Shown here in pieces: positions 14,496 to 22,609 of a stretch of 24,889 nucleotides of DNA (position 1 is its first letter; the number at the start of each line of letters is the position of its first letter). Below the pieces are notes generated by a model that saw nothing but the letters and a program-made list of their open reading frames with translations, was not told where the DNA came from and made no database searches. Where the stretch lies: positions 1-24,889 of the forward strand of contig JAFAGC010000022.1 in NCBI GenBank assembly GCA_023423065.1. The letters run 5' to 3'. The translations under genes were made by a program, and so were the position numbers. The DNA is from Pseudomonadota bacterium (GTDB lineage Bacteria; Pseudomonadota; Gammaproteobacteria; Steroidobacterales; Steroidobacteraceae).

Positions 14496-15505
14496 CGCGC
14501 CTCCGAGGGCGTCGCGTCGCGCTGCGCGGCGTGGCGGGCGCTGAAGAGATCGATGAGCACCGACACGCACAGGGTGATCGCGATCGTCAGCGCGGCCGAA
14601 ACGAGGCCGAGAATTCCGAGCCCGGTCCGCGACAGGGACTCGCCCGGAAACACCATCAGCAGGGCTTTCTGCGCGGAAACGTGCAGGATGAAGATGACCA
14701 GCGTGTGACGGCCGATCCGCGCGAGCGGACGCGCGAGCGCCGCGAAGCGGCACAACCCGCGCGACAAGGCGAGCGTCAGCACGCAACCGGCGAGCGCGGC
14801 CGCCAATGCGGGCGCGAACGGCTCGAATACCCGCAAGTTGAGATCGACTTTCGCCGATCCGATCGAGAGTGCGAACACGGCCGCGGCGATCACCACGGTG
14901 GCGGGATGCACGACCGCGCGTCGCGCGGCGCTGCTGTTGCGCAATGCCTGCCCTGTCCACACGAAGGCCAGGCACAACGGCAGCAGATCGAGGCTCCAGG
15001 GCCAGCCGATGTAATCGGCCATCGGCAGTACCGCCGCCGCTCCGACGGCGAGTACTGCCGCGGCCGCCCACCCCCCGCTGTTCTTCACGCCGAGCGCGAG
15101 GGCATGAGTCGCGAACAACGCCACGAACAACGCGGGCAGGAACCACAAATGCGACCACGGCAGCGTCTCGCCGGTGGCCCAGGCGACGCCGGACAACATG
15201 CCGGATACCGATTCGTCGCGTGTCACGCACTTGATCGCGCCGACGACGAGGGCCGCGATCAGGAAAGGCGCGAGCAGCCGGCGCGCGAGTTTCGGCAGCG
15301 AGCGCAGCGGATCGCCGGGACGCATCACGCGGCCGCTGAGCATGAAGAACAACGGGACGTGGAACAGGAAAATCGCCGCGACGAGCGCCGGCCAAGCCAT
15401 GCTGAGCGCGCGGTTGTGGCCGAGCACCACCAGCGCGATGGCGATGCCGCGCGCAACGTCGATCGACGCGTCGCGTTCGGCCGGTGCGATCAGCGCGCGG
15501 GGCAT
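14492..15505 (-). CDS. Membrane acyltransferase, acyltransferase-3 family
   Basis: This is a 337-residue inner-membrane protein with about ten hydrophobic segments, of the Acyl_transf_3 family that O-acylates surface glycans or related acceptors. The conserved start RDASIDVARGIAIALVVLGH holds Asp16, Arg19 and His30, the residues usually conserved in transmembrane helix 1. FLFHVPLFFMLSGRVMRPGD and LPWSHLWFLPALFVAL follow, both common in YcfT/WcaH-type members. In this operon it probably acetylates or succinylates the polysaccharide repeat unit. The ATG at 15505 lies inside the end of the polymerase gene (16-base overlap). Its stop overlaps the hydrolase ATG as ATGA. Confidence 0.88.
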   Translation of the reverse strand: MPRALIAPAERDASIDVARGIAIALVVLGHNRALSMAWPALVAAIFLFHVPLFFMLSGRVMRPGDPLRSLPKLARRLLAPFLIAALVVGAIKCVTRDESVSGMLSGVAWATGETLPWSHLWFLPALFVALFATHALALGVKNSGGWAAAAVLAVGAAAVLPMADYIGWPWSLDLLPLCLAFVWTGQALRNSSAARRAVVHPATVVIAAAVFALSIGSAKVDLNLRVFEPFAPALAAALAGCVLTLALSRGLCRFAALARPLARIGRHTLVIFILHVSAQKALLMVFPGESLSRTGLGILGLVSAALTIAITLCVSVLIDLFSARHAAQRDATPSEAR

Positions 15506-16851
15506 GGCAATGTCCCCTGCGATTGTTCGACGACCGTGGTCCGCGCTTCGCGGCGCAGATGGCCCGACGCCACGCCCGCGATCAGCCAGAACGTGGCCTG
15601 GACCAGGTCGGGGATGGCGATGAACCAGACGATCAGGAACCCGATGAGACCGAAGCACAGCTGGCGCGACTCGGCATCGGTGCGTCGATGACAGGCGACG
15701 ACCAGCGAGCCGGCGAAGGCGCAGAACGCGAACACGCCCGGCAGGCCGGTGGTGGCGAGCAGCGTCGCGAGGAAACTCGACGCGCGCGTGCTGCCGACGC
15801 CGACGCCGAGGCCCGCGCTCTCGATGAAGGTCCGCAGCGCGAGCATGTCCGCGGTGCTGCGGCCGACGCCCGAGGAACTGTCCGCCTTGTTGAGCACCAG
15901 GTCCTGGAGCGCCTGCGAGTCGAGCGCGAGGTAGTCGACGCCCACGAACACCAGGCACGTGAACGCCACGGCCGCGGCGACCCGCACCTTGAGGCTGCCC
16001 GCGACGCGCCGGTCGAGCAGCAGCCAGACACCCACGAGCGCGACCAGTCCGAAGTAGCCCAGCGACGAAGTCGACAACATGAGCACGCACAACGCGAACA
16101 CGCCGAGCGCCGGCGCGCGCCCACCCAGCAGGAACAGGCCGAGGCAGCCCACGAAGTTGTAGCCGAGCAGTGACGGCTCCCAGAACGTCGAGGTGATTCG
16201 CTTGATCGGGCCTGCCATCTGGTCCGGGAACTGGCCCACGCCGGTGTTGGAGTTGATCACTTCGGTCGGCCATGGCAGGCCGGCGTAATACGCGACGAGT
16301 TGGTACAGGCCGAGCACACACGCGAACGCGAGACCGTACGCGATGCCTTTCAGCGCCCAGCGCACCCCCTGCTCGTGCGTGGCCACGAGGTAACTCGCGA
16401 ACGAGAACAACATGAAGTTTGCGACGAGGTAGAAAGCCTGGATGATGTTCGTGCCCGAGGGCGAAACCGCCGTGAAGGCCGCCTCGTTGATCGAGCCGCG
16501 GCTGCCCATCGCGTGTGCGATGCCGGCGAAGACCCGGGGCAGGAACACCGCGCCGAGCAACCCGATGGCCGTGAACGCGATCAGCCACAGTTGCGGCGCG
16601 GTCCACCCACCGGCCGCCGCCGGACCGTTCGCTCCCACGCGCATCCGTTCGCGCAGGTAGTGAACGAATCCGACGGCGGTCAGTAGATAGGCGGGCGCCA
16701 TGCCGGCCAGGCGTCCGCCGGCCGTCAGGACGAATGGCGAAGCGCCCTGCAGGAAACACGCGAAGCCGGTGGCGGCCAGCCAGTGCAAGGGGCTGCGCAA
16801 TGCCAGGAACAGCAGGACCAGGAAGAACGGCGCGAACGCGGTCAGCTCCAT
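15490..16851 (-). CDS. O-antigen ligase/Wzy-type polysaccharide polymerase
   Basis: This is a 453-residue polytopic inner-membrane protein, hydrophobic over nearly its full length with about 10-12 membrane segments. The Wzy_C-like region begins around GPIKRITSTFWEPSLLGYNF. A polar, probably periplasmic loop lies around 305-345 and includes LNKADSSSGVGRSTADMLAL, followed by the GLGVGVGSTRASSF segment that is common in this superfamily. In a Wzx/Wzy pathway it joins repeat units in the periplasm. An O-antigen-ligase activity cannot be excluded from sequence, but the operon argues for polymerase. The ATG at 16851 has GGGAGG upstream and overlaps the preceding glycosyltransferase by 10 bases. Confidence 0.88.
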   Translation of the reverse strand: MELTAFAPFFLVLLFLALRSPLHWLAATGFACFLQGASPFVLTAGGRLAGMAPAYLLTAVGFVHYLRERMRVGANGPAAAGGWTAPQLWLIAFTAIGLLGAVFLPRVFAGIAHAMGSRGSINEAAFTAVSPSGTNIIQAFYLVANFMLFSFASYLVATHEQGVRWALKGIAYGLAFACVLGLYQLVAYYAGLPWPTEVINSNTGVGQFPDQMAGPIKRITSTFWEPSLLGYNFVGCLGLFLLGGRAPALGVFALCVLMLSTSSLGYFGLVALVGVWLLLDRRVAGSLKVRVAAAVAFTCLVFVGVDYLALDSQALQDLVLNKADSSSGVGRSTADMLALRTFIESAGLGVGVGSTRASSFLATLLATTGLPGVFAFCAFAGSLVVACHRRTDAESRQLCFGLIGFLIVWFIAIPDLVQATFWLIAGVASGHLRREARTTVVEQSQGTLPCPAR

Positions 16852-18053
16852 GTGCCTCCCGTCGCCCAGGGGGACGCAAGGCCGAGTGCGGCGCGTTCAT
16901 CGCCCCGAGCCATCGCGGGTTCGAGCAAACGCAGCAGCTCGCCGGCTTTTGCATTCCAGTCCTCGGCACGCGCGAGCTCGCGGGCGCGCTGAACCCGTGA
17001 TTCATCGGCGGCCAATACGAACGCATGGGCGACGGCGGCTGGAAACGCGCCTTCGTCCGCGGCAACGCAAAGCGTCGGTGGAAACGATGCGCCCGAGCGC
17101 AACGTGGAAGTCGCCGCGATGGCCAGACCCGCCGCCGCGTATTCGTACAGTTTCATCGGGCTGCGGCCCGCATTCGCGCTGTCTTGCGAGAACGGCAGCA
17201 GACCGACCGCGCACGCTCCGAGCACCGCCGGCAATCGAAGATAGTCGACCGGTCCGAGTGCGAGGACATTGGGCAGACGAAGCGCGCCCGCGACGCGGTC
17301 GCCTCCCGGGCCCGCGAGCAGGAAATGGATGCGCGGCAATGCGCGTGCGGCGGCGCGCAGCGCGTCGGTGCTGAAACGGCCGTCGAACGCGCCGACGTAG
17401 ATGGCACGAGTCGCACGTTCGCCCGGCAGGCCTCGTGGATCCTCGCCGGCGCGAGCCGCGGCGAAATGTTCGTAGTCCACGCCATTGCCGATCACGTGCA
17501 CCGTGCGCCCGCTCAGCGCGCGCAGATGCGTGGCCACGACGTCCGACGTGCCGATCAACACATTGGCGCGCCGGCAGAGATCCTGTTCCAGGTCGACGAT
17601 GCGATCGTCGCCGCGCATCTGCGCGTACAAGTCGGTGGCGCGATACACGAGCGCCTTCGGCGAACGCACGACGAGTCCGGCGAGCCGCGGTTCGTCGACG
17701 ATCAGGGCATCGGCTTCGTGCAGGCGCAGGGAACCGGTGGCGGACGAAGGAGACGCCAGCATCGTGGCGACGTGCATCGCCATGAGCGACTTGCTTCGTC
17801 TGGCCAGCGCCCACGGCAGCAGCGAGAACGGCACGATGTCGCGCACAGCCGCGATTTCGCTGCCGCCACGGGCCCAGCGCGCGAACCGGCGCCGCACGAA
17901 TGCATCGCCCAGCCGCAGCAGGTGGGCGGGAGACACGGGCGCGCTCACGTGCAGTACTTCGTGGCCGCGCGTGGCGAATGCCCTGGCAAGATGATGCGAG
18001 CCCACGACGAAATCGCCGCCCATCGCGGTGTGGCTCAGGAACGCCGCCCTCAT
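16842..18053 (-). CDS. Glycosyltransferase (GT-B fold, GT4-like)
   Basis: This is a 403-residue cytoplasmic enzyme. The N-terminal MRAAFLSHTAMGGDFVVGSH resembles GT-B proteins that start with a Gly-rich loop, although the spacing is unusual. YRATDLYAQMRGDD and VLIGTSDVVATHLRAL follow, then the donor domain with AIYVGAFDGRFSTDAL, ALGPVDYLRLP and SPMKLYEYAAAGLAIAATST (298-317). In the last, the usual E-x7-E motif is replaced by an MKLYEYAAAG-type one, as in TagB/GumK-like and other GT4-like enzymes. It is the first glycosyltransferase after epsI and could add the second sugar after EpsB, but that is inference from order. The ATG at 18053 overlaps the epsI stop as ATGA. Its stop lies 10 bases inside the polymerase gene. 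Confidence 0.87.
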   Translation of the reverse strand: MRAAFLSHTAMGGDFVVGSHHLARAFATRGHEVLHVSAPVSPAHLLRLGDAFVRRRFARWARGGSEIAAVRDIVPFSLLPWALARRSKSLMAMHVATMLASPSSATGSLRLHEADALIVDEPRLAGLVVRSPKALVYRATDLYAQMRGDDRIVDLEQDLCRRANVLIGTSDVVATHLRALSGRTVHVIGNGVDYEHFAAARAGEDPRGLPGERATRAIYVGAFDGRFSTDALRAAARALPRIHFLLAGPGGDRVAGALRLPNVLALGPVDYLRLPAVLGACAVGLLPFSQDSANAGRSPMKLYEYAAAGLAIAATSTLRSGASFPPTLCVAADEGAFPAAVAHAFVLAADESRVQRARELARAEDWNAKAGELLRLLEPAMARGDERAALGLASPWATGGTWS

Positions 18054-18742
18054 GTCGCCCCACCGCCGATCAGCAGGTGACGTGCATCCGCCGGCATCGC
18101 GAGCACGAGATCGCCCAGGAATCTTTCCTGTAGTTCGAAGTGCGCGGCATCGACGGCGCCCGCATCCGGCACGATCTGCGAGACGCGCACCAGCATGCCG
18201 TCGACCACCCTGCCCTGCAGGCCTTCGCTGAAGATGTGCGCACGCGTCCGCCACGCATTGGTGCTGTACAAACCACCGATGCGGATCCAGTAACTCACCG
18301 CCTCGCTGCGGCCCGGCGCGCTCACGAGCATGCGCGCGCCCGGGACCGCGGTCGCCGAGAGTGTGGCGTCGGACTTGCGCAGCACCGCGTAACCCTGCGA
18401 CGTGTAGCAGAGCTCGGGGCGATGGATCTTGATCTCCTGGCGCTGGTGACGGCCGTAGGCCAGCGCGAGCATCACCACGTCGCCGTTCGCGTTGACGTAG
18501 CTGCGCATGAGCACGTCGTCGTACGGCGCCTCGGGATCCGTCTCGCCCGGCCGCTGGCCGCGCGGGTCGATCGCCGTCACGGGGCCGTCGAGCTCGCGCC
18601 ATCCCGCGAACTCGCGCGGCACGACATCCGCGAGCGGCGTCGCGTCGTACGCGGCCGCGGCGCGCGGAGTGAGATACCAGGCGGCACCCGCCGCCAGCAT
18701 CGACGCGCCGACGAGCATCACGTGACGACGCGACGCGCTCAT
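18050..18742 (-). CDS. epsI: EpsI family protein (exosortase-associated)
   Basis: This 230-residue protein has an N-terminal membrane anchor (about residues 8-30) and a periplasmic domain. The family signature QEIKIHRPELCYTSQGY is plain, with His107, Pro109, Glu110, Cys112 and Tyr113. It is followed by a YWIRIGGLYSTNAW segment. EpsI is found either fused to the C-terminus of exosortases or as a separate gene directly after them. Here it is separate and overlaps the exosortase stop by ATGA. Its biochemical role is not known; the conserved Cys suggests a part in the exosortase system. Confidence 0.93.
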   Translation of the reverse strand: MSASRRHVMLVGASMLAAGAAWYLTPRAAAAYDATPLADVVPREFAGWRELDGPVTAIDPRGQRPGETDPEAPYDDVLMRSYVNANGDVVMLALAYGRHQRQEIKIHRPELCYTSQGYAVLRKSDATLSATAVPGARMLVSAPGRSEAVSYWIRIGGLYSTNAWRTRAHIFSEGLQGRVVDGMLVRVSQIVPDAGAVDAAHFELQERFLGDLVLAMPADARHLLIGGGAT

Positions 18743-19617
18743 GGTGTATGCCTCACCGGAATCAGCCGCGGCGGCGGACGCAGCGTGCGGCTGAACAGCA
18801 TCAGCAGCCGATCGAAGGCGAAGAAGCCGCCGAACGCCATGGCCACTTCGAGCAGGCCGGCGTGATCGTGAAACGCCTTGCCGCTGCTCTCGCCGCGGTA
18901 GTAAGTGATCAGCACCAGGAGGATCACGCGAACGATGTTCGCGAGAAACGCGATCGGCAGGACGCTGAGCAGCAGCGCGACGTTGTGCGCGCGACTCTCG
19001 TGTCCGGCCAGGTAGACGTAGAGCAGACCGATGCCGGACAGCGCCACCATGGAGTTGAGTCCCGAGCAGGCGTCCGCGATCAGCAGGCTGTAGGAGCCGA
19101 TGGTCAGCACGACGCCGTCACGCGCGATCGGATAACCGAACACGTGCAACGTCGTGTCGACCACGGCCGAGACCCAGCCCTTGAGCGGCAGCAGCACCTG
19201 GTCGAGCAGCGATCCGGGGATCGGCGCCAGGAATACGATGAGCGCGATCGGAAACCACAGGCGGCGCAGGCCCTCCCGACCCATCGTGAGCCACACCACG
19301 CCGAGCAGGATCGGAATCTGCGCGATCACCTCGAACAGGTAGATGGACTGCGAACGAGCCAGCACGTAGAGCAGGAGGCCGGAGAAGACCAGCGCGGCAC
19401 CGGGTGCCGCCGGTGCGTTCGTGTCCGCGCGCAACGCCGCGTGCTCTCGCCAGACGAGCCAGAAGACGATGGCGAGGATGATCGGCCCCTGCGCGTTCTG
19501 TTCGAGCCGCCAGAAGACTCGATAGAGATCCACGTACGTCGGCACGAACAGCAGGGCAAGACCTCCCGACACCCAAGCCCAGTGCCATCGCGCTGTCGAA
19601 GCTGCCGGCGCTTGCAT
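18739..19617 (-). CDS. xrtB: Exosortase B (XrtB/EpsH family)
   Basis: This is a 292-residue polytopic inner-membrane cysteine protease/transpeptidase. About eight hydrophobic segments are visible. The catalytic residues of the exosortase family are present: Cys184 in LLIADACSGLNSMVAL, Arg230 in ANIVRVILLVLI, and His252 in FHDHAGLLEVAM. The combination with epsD-G and epsI around it fits the XrtB subgroup, which is tied to Methylobacillus-type EPS loci. Exosortases process proteins with a C-terminal PEP-CTERM sorting signal. No such substrate is encoded in this window, so targets must lie elsewhere or the enzyme has another role here. The ATG at 19617 is 6 bases after the epsG stop. Confidence 0.95.
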   Translation of the reverse strand: MQAPAASTARWHWAWVSGGLALLFVPTYVDLYRVFWRLEQNAQGPIILAIVFWLVWREHAALRADTNAPAAPGAALVFSGLLLYVLARSQSIYLFEVIAQIPILLGVVWLTMGREGLRRLWFPIALIVFLAPIPGSLLDQVLLPLKGWVSAVVDTTLHVFGYPIARDGVVLTIGSYSLLIADACSGLNSMVALSGIGLLYVYLAGHESRAHNVALLLSVLPIAFLANIVRVILLVLITYYRGESSGKAFHDHAGLLEVAMAFGGFFAFDRLLMLFSRTLRPPPRLIPVRHTP

Positions 19618-19623
19618 GCGCCG

Positions 19624-20370
19624 TCACGCTCCGAGCATGACGGCGCCGACCAGCTTCGCACGCGTGGGCGCCAGGCGTGCCTTGGCCGCCTCGATATCCG
19701 CCAGGCGCGTCGCGTCGCGTTCGGTGACCAGCAGGCAACCGCCGCAGCGCGCGGCGATGAGCTGGGCATCGGCGTATTCGAGCAGCGGCGGCGCCGTGGC
19801 GATCACCACGTCGAAACTCACCGGCAGCACCTCCATGAGATCCGCGAAGGTCGCGCGGGCGAGCAATTCCTGCGGATTGGGGACCGCGGAGCCCGCGCAC
19901 AGAACGGACAACTGCGGAAAACCCGGCACACCCACGAGTCCGACCGCCAGCGGTAGTTGGCCCGCGAGTATCTGGGCGAGGCCCTCCTCCTCCGTCAATC
20001 CGAACAACTCCCGCTGGCGTGGCGTGCGCAGGTTCGTGTCGACGAGCAAGGTGCGCTCCCCGGTCTGCGAAAGCGCGATCGCGAGATTGGCCGCGAGGTG
20101 CGCGGAACCGTGGCCGCTACGCGCCTCGAGCACCGCGAGCGAGCGACGCCGCTCCGAGAACCAGCGCATCTTGAGCTCGCTGCGCAACTGCCGCAGCGCT
20201 TCGGACGCCGGGCTCAGCGGCTCGTACGCGGCGTACAACGCCGTGTCGAGATTCGAGGAGCCGTACTCGGCGACGGCGTATTCGAATTGATGCGCCAGTC
20301 CGTCGCGCAGCTCCGCTTCCGGCACGCGCGACCAGTCGAGTTTCGTCTGTTTGTTGATGACGGTGGCCAT
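19624..20370 (-). CDS. epsG: EpsG-like chain-length tyrosine kinase homologue with degenerate nucleotide site
   Basis: This is a 248-residue cytoplasmic MinD/ParA-fold protein of the BY-kinase family that partners a Wzz-like protein (EpsF, just upstream). The family shape is clear: PLSPASEALRQLRSELKMRW, a glycine loop followed by AANLAIALSQTGERTLLVDT, LRTPRQRELFGL, LAQILAG, and PNPQELLA. Key residues have changed. The Walker A loop reads SGHGSAHLAANLA (85-97), with Ser89 and Ala90 where Lys/Arg and Ser/Thr are expected. Walker A' keeps Asp111 but has Asn113. Walker B reads FDVVIATAPPL, with Thr192 where Asp is expected. The C-terminus has no tyrosine cluster. It may be a pseudokinase acting as a structural partner. 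The gene shows no frameshift or stop. Confidence 0.87.
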   Translation of the reverse strand: MATVINKQTKLDWSRVPEAELRDGLAHQFEYAVAEYGSSNLDTALYAAYEPLSPASEALRQLRSELKMRWFSERRRSLAVLEARSGHGSAHLAANLAIALSQTGERTLLVDTNLRTPRQRELFGLTEEEGLAQILAGQLPLAVGLVGVPGFPQLSVLCAGSAVPNPQELLARATFADLMEVLPVSFDVVIATAPPLLEYADAQLIAARCGGCLLVTERDATRLADIEAAKARLAPTRAKLVGAVMLGA

Positions 20371-20390
20371 GCGACGTGTACCTCGTGTGG

Positions 20391-21818
20391 TCAGGCGGAG
20401 GCGCCGCGCGGCGCGAGCGTGAACATGCCGCGTCGCTTGCGGCCGATTCGGGGCGGACGCCGCGGTCGCGGCACCTCGGCCAGCAACACGACGCCGGTCG
20501 CGAGCGTGATGTCCGTGCCGTCGCGCACGCGCCGGTCGCGCCACTCGAACATCACCGCGAGCGCCATGCCGAACAACGCGCCGAAGAATAGCGACGCGAT
20601 CGCGTTCAACATCACGCGTGGGCGCGCGGGCGCGATCGGCCGCGTGGCGGGCACCAGCACGGCCACCGTGCCCTGGTCGAGCTGACTCTCGAGCCGCACG
20701 GCGCTCGCGCGTTGCGTGGCCGCATCGTAGGCGCGCTGCGCGCTCTCGACTTCGCGGGTCAGCACCTCGCGTTCGTCGTTGACACGCTTGAGTTCCAGGA
20801 TGCGCTGCTTCTGCTCCTCGAGCGAGGCCTCCATCTCCTTCGCGCGCTGCGTGGCGATCTGCGCGGACTGCTCGATCGAGCCGCGCGCGGTCTCGAGCTC
20901 CGCCGCCAGGCGGCGGCGCAGGGACTCCACCTCCGCGGCGGCGCTGACGTAGTTTGGGTGGCTCGATCCGTAACGCTCGGCGACTTCCGCGAACTTGCTC
21001 TCCGCGCGCGTGAGATCGGCCTTCATGCTCTGCAGCAGCGTGTTGCCGAGGATGTCCGGCAGCTCCGCCGTGCGGCCCTTCTCGAGCGCCTGCTTCATCT
21101 GCTGGCGACGGGTCTGCGCGTCGGTGGCGGCCGTCTGCGCGGCGAGCGCTTCGGTCGAAATCCCGGCGAGCCGCGCGGTCTCGACGTCGAGACGGCCGTC
21201 GGTCGTGACCAGTTCGTTCTTGCGCTGGAACTCCGCGAGCCGCGACTGCGCTTCCTCGAGCTTGGCGCGCAGGTCGACGAGTTGCTCGTCGAACCAGCGC
21301 GACTGGCGCCTGGCCGGATCCAGCTTGAGTTCGATGGTCGTCTGGATGTACGCCTCGGCCAGCGCGTTGGCGATCAACGCGGCATCGCCCGACTCGGGCG
21401 CCGCGTACGAGATGTGGAACACATTGCTGTTGCGCGACAGCTCCACCTCGACGTTGGCGAGCAGCCGGTCCGCCAGCCACTCGCGCAGCTCGGCGCCGCC
21501 GTTGGCGCGGGTCTGGAATTCCTCCTGCAACGCACGGCTGTCGGCGAGCCGGTAACGATCGACCACCTTGAGCGCGACACTGCGGCTCGCGGCGATGTCG
21601 GCCTGGGTGTTGAGATAGCTCACGAGCTGCGGCGAACGCACCGCGTTGCCGGTGACGGGATCGACGTCCTTGATCTCGGCCACCAGCGTCGCGCGCGCGA
21701 CATAGGTTTCGGGCAGCAGCAGGCTCACACCGGTGACGAGCACGAAGAACGACACCAGCACGGTCAGCACGAGACCGCGCCGCGCACGCAGGATCCGCAG
21801 CAGTTGGGCGAACGTCAA
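20391..21818 (-). CDS. epsF: Chain-length determinant protein EpsF (Wzz family)
   Basis: This is a 475-residue inner-membrane protein that controls polymer length and forms the periplasmic part of a Wzc-like complex. It has an N-terminal membrane segment (about residues 15-37) and a Wzz domain. A long charged helical, coiled-coil part (about 165-375) follows, with ESLRRRLAAELETARGSIEQ and the QKQRILELKRVNDEREVLTR region. A Pro-rich second membrane segment (about 402-424, ALFGMALAVMF) and a basic cytoplasmic tail of about 50 residues complete it. The start is TTG at 21818, overlapping the epsE stop as TTGA, with AAGGAG 8 bases upstream. No better ATG lies at the right place. The kinase-like partner EpsG is the next gene. 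Confidence 0.93.
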   Translation of the reverse strand: MTFAQLLRILRARRGLVLTVLVSFFVLVTGVSLLLPETYVARATLVAEIKDVDPVTGNAVRSPQLVSYLNTQADIAASRSVALKVVDRYRLADSRALQEEFQTRANGGAELREWLADRLLANVEVELSRNSNVFHISYAAPESGDAALIANALAEAYIQTTIELKLDPARRQSRWFDEQLVDLRAKLEEAQSRLAEFQRKNELVTTDGRLDVETARLAGISTEALAAQTAATDAQTRRQQMKQALEKGRTAELPDILGNTLLQSMKADLTRAESKFAEVAERYGSSHPNYVSAAAEVESLRRRLAAELETARGSIEQSAQIATQRAKEMEASLEEQKQRILELKRVNDEREVLTREVESAQRAYDAATQRASAVRLESQLDQGTVAVLVPATRPIAPARPRVMLNAIASLFFGALFGMALAVMFEWRDRRVRDGTDITLATGVVLLAEVPRPRRPPRIGRKRRGMFTLAPRGASA

Positions 21819-22609
21819 AACAGACTCTCCTTGACGTACACCACGTCATCTTCCTCGAGGAGTTCGGCGCTGCCGATGGACTTCGTGAGTTCGCGTCCCT
21901 GCGCATCGCGCCGCTTGACGATCACGCGGCGCTCCGAGCCTCGCGGCGTCAGGCCACCGCCCGCCGTGATGGCGCGCGACAGCGTCATGTTGCGTTCGAG
22001 TCGATAGGCGCCGGGCTTCTGCACTTCGCCGTAGATGTAGAAACGCGGCGCGCGCAACACGTTGACCGTGTCGCCGTCGCCGACCACGGGGTTCTGCGAG
22101 GCATCGCCGCGGAACAACGCCGCAAGATCGAGCGTCTGGCTCGACCCGTTGCGGCGAAGCAGGACGGCCTGGTCGCCGCCCGAATCCTCCGCGACACCGC
22201 CGGCCTTGGCGAGCAGGTCGAGCACCCGGGTCGTGCCCTCGAGGAAATACTGCCCCGGCTTGCCCACCTGCCCCAGCACCGAGACCTTCTGGCTCAGGTA
22301 TTCGACGATGAGCACGGACACCTGCGCCCCGCGGATGAAGTTGCCTTCCTGCAGGCGTTGCGCGATCACCTGTTCGAGCTCGCGGGTGGACAGGCCTTCG
22401 GCCGCGATCTGCCCGATGAGCGGGAACGTGATGTTGCCGGACTCGCTGACGCGAACATCGGCCGCGAGGTCGGCGTAACCGAACGTGGAGATCTTGAGCA
22501 GGTCGCCCGCGCCGAGTCGATAGTCCTCGCCGCCGCGCGTCGTGGCCGCGCCCGCCCACGCGGCGAGCCCGAGCGTCAGGAGCACGAAGTACTTCGACAC
22601 TCGGCTCAT
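21815..22609 (-). CDS. epsE: Polysaccharide export protein EpsE (Wza-like, SLBB)
   Basis: This is a 264-residue periplasmic/outer-membrane polysaccharide export protein. The signal peptide covers about residues 1-21 (YFVLLTLGLAAWAGA); no lipobox Cys is seen, unlike E. coli Wza. The Poly_export domain starts at YRLGAGDLLKISTFGYADL and runs to about 105. Two SLBB-type repeats follow: VLGQVGKPGQYFLEGTTRVL and IYGEVQKPGAYRLERNMTLS. It would form or contribute to the export channel with EpsF and EpsL. The ATG at 22609 overlaps the epsD stop as ATGA. Its stop overlaps the TTG of epsF. Confidence 0.94.
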   Translation of the reverse strand: MSRVSKYFVLLTLGLAAWAGAATTRGGEDYRLGAGDLLKISTFGYADLAADVRVSESGNITFPLIGQIAAEGLSTRELEQVIAQRLQEGNFIRGAQVSVLIVEYLSQKVSVLGQVGKPGQYFLEGTTRVLDLLAKAGGVAEDSGGDQAVLLRRNGSSQTLDLAALFRGDASQNPVVGDGDTVNVLRAPRFYIYGEVQKPGAYRLERNMTLSRAITAGGGLTPRGSERRVIVKRRDAQGRELTKSIGSAELLEEDDVVYVKESLF

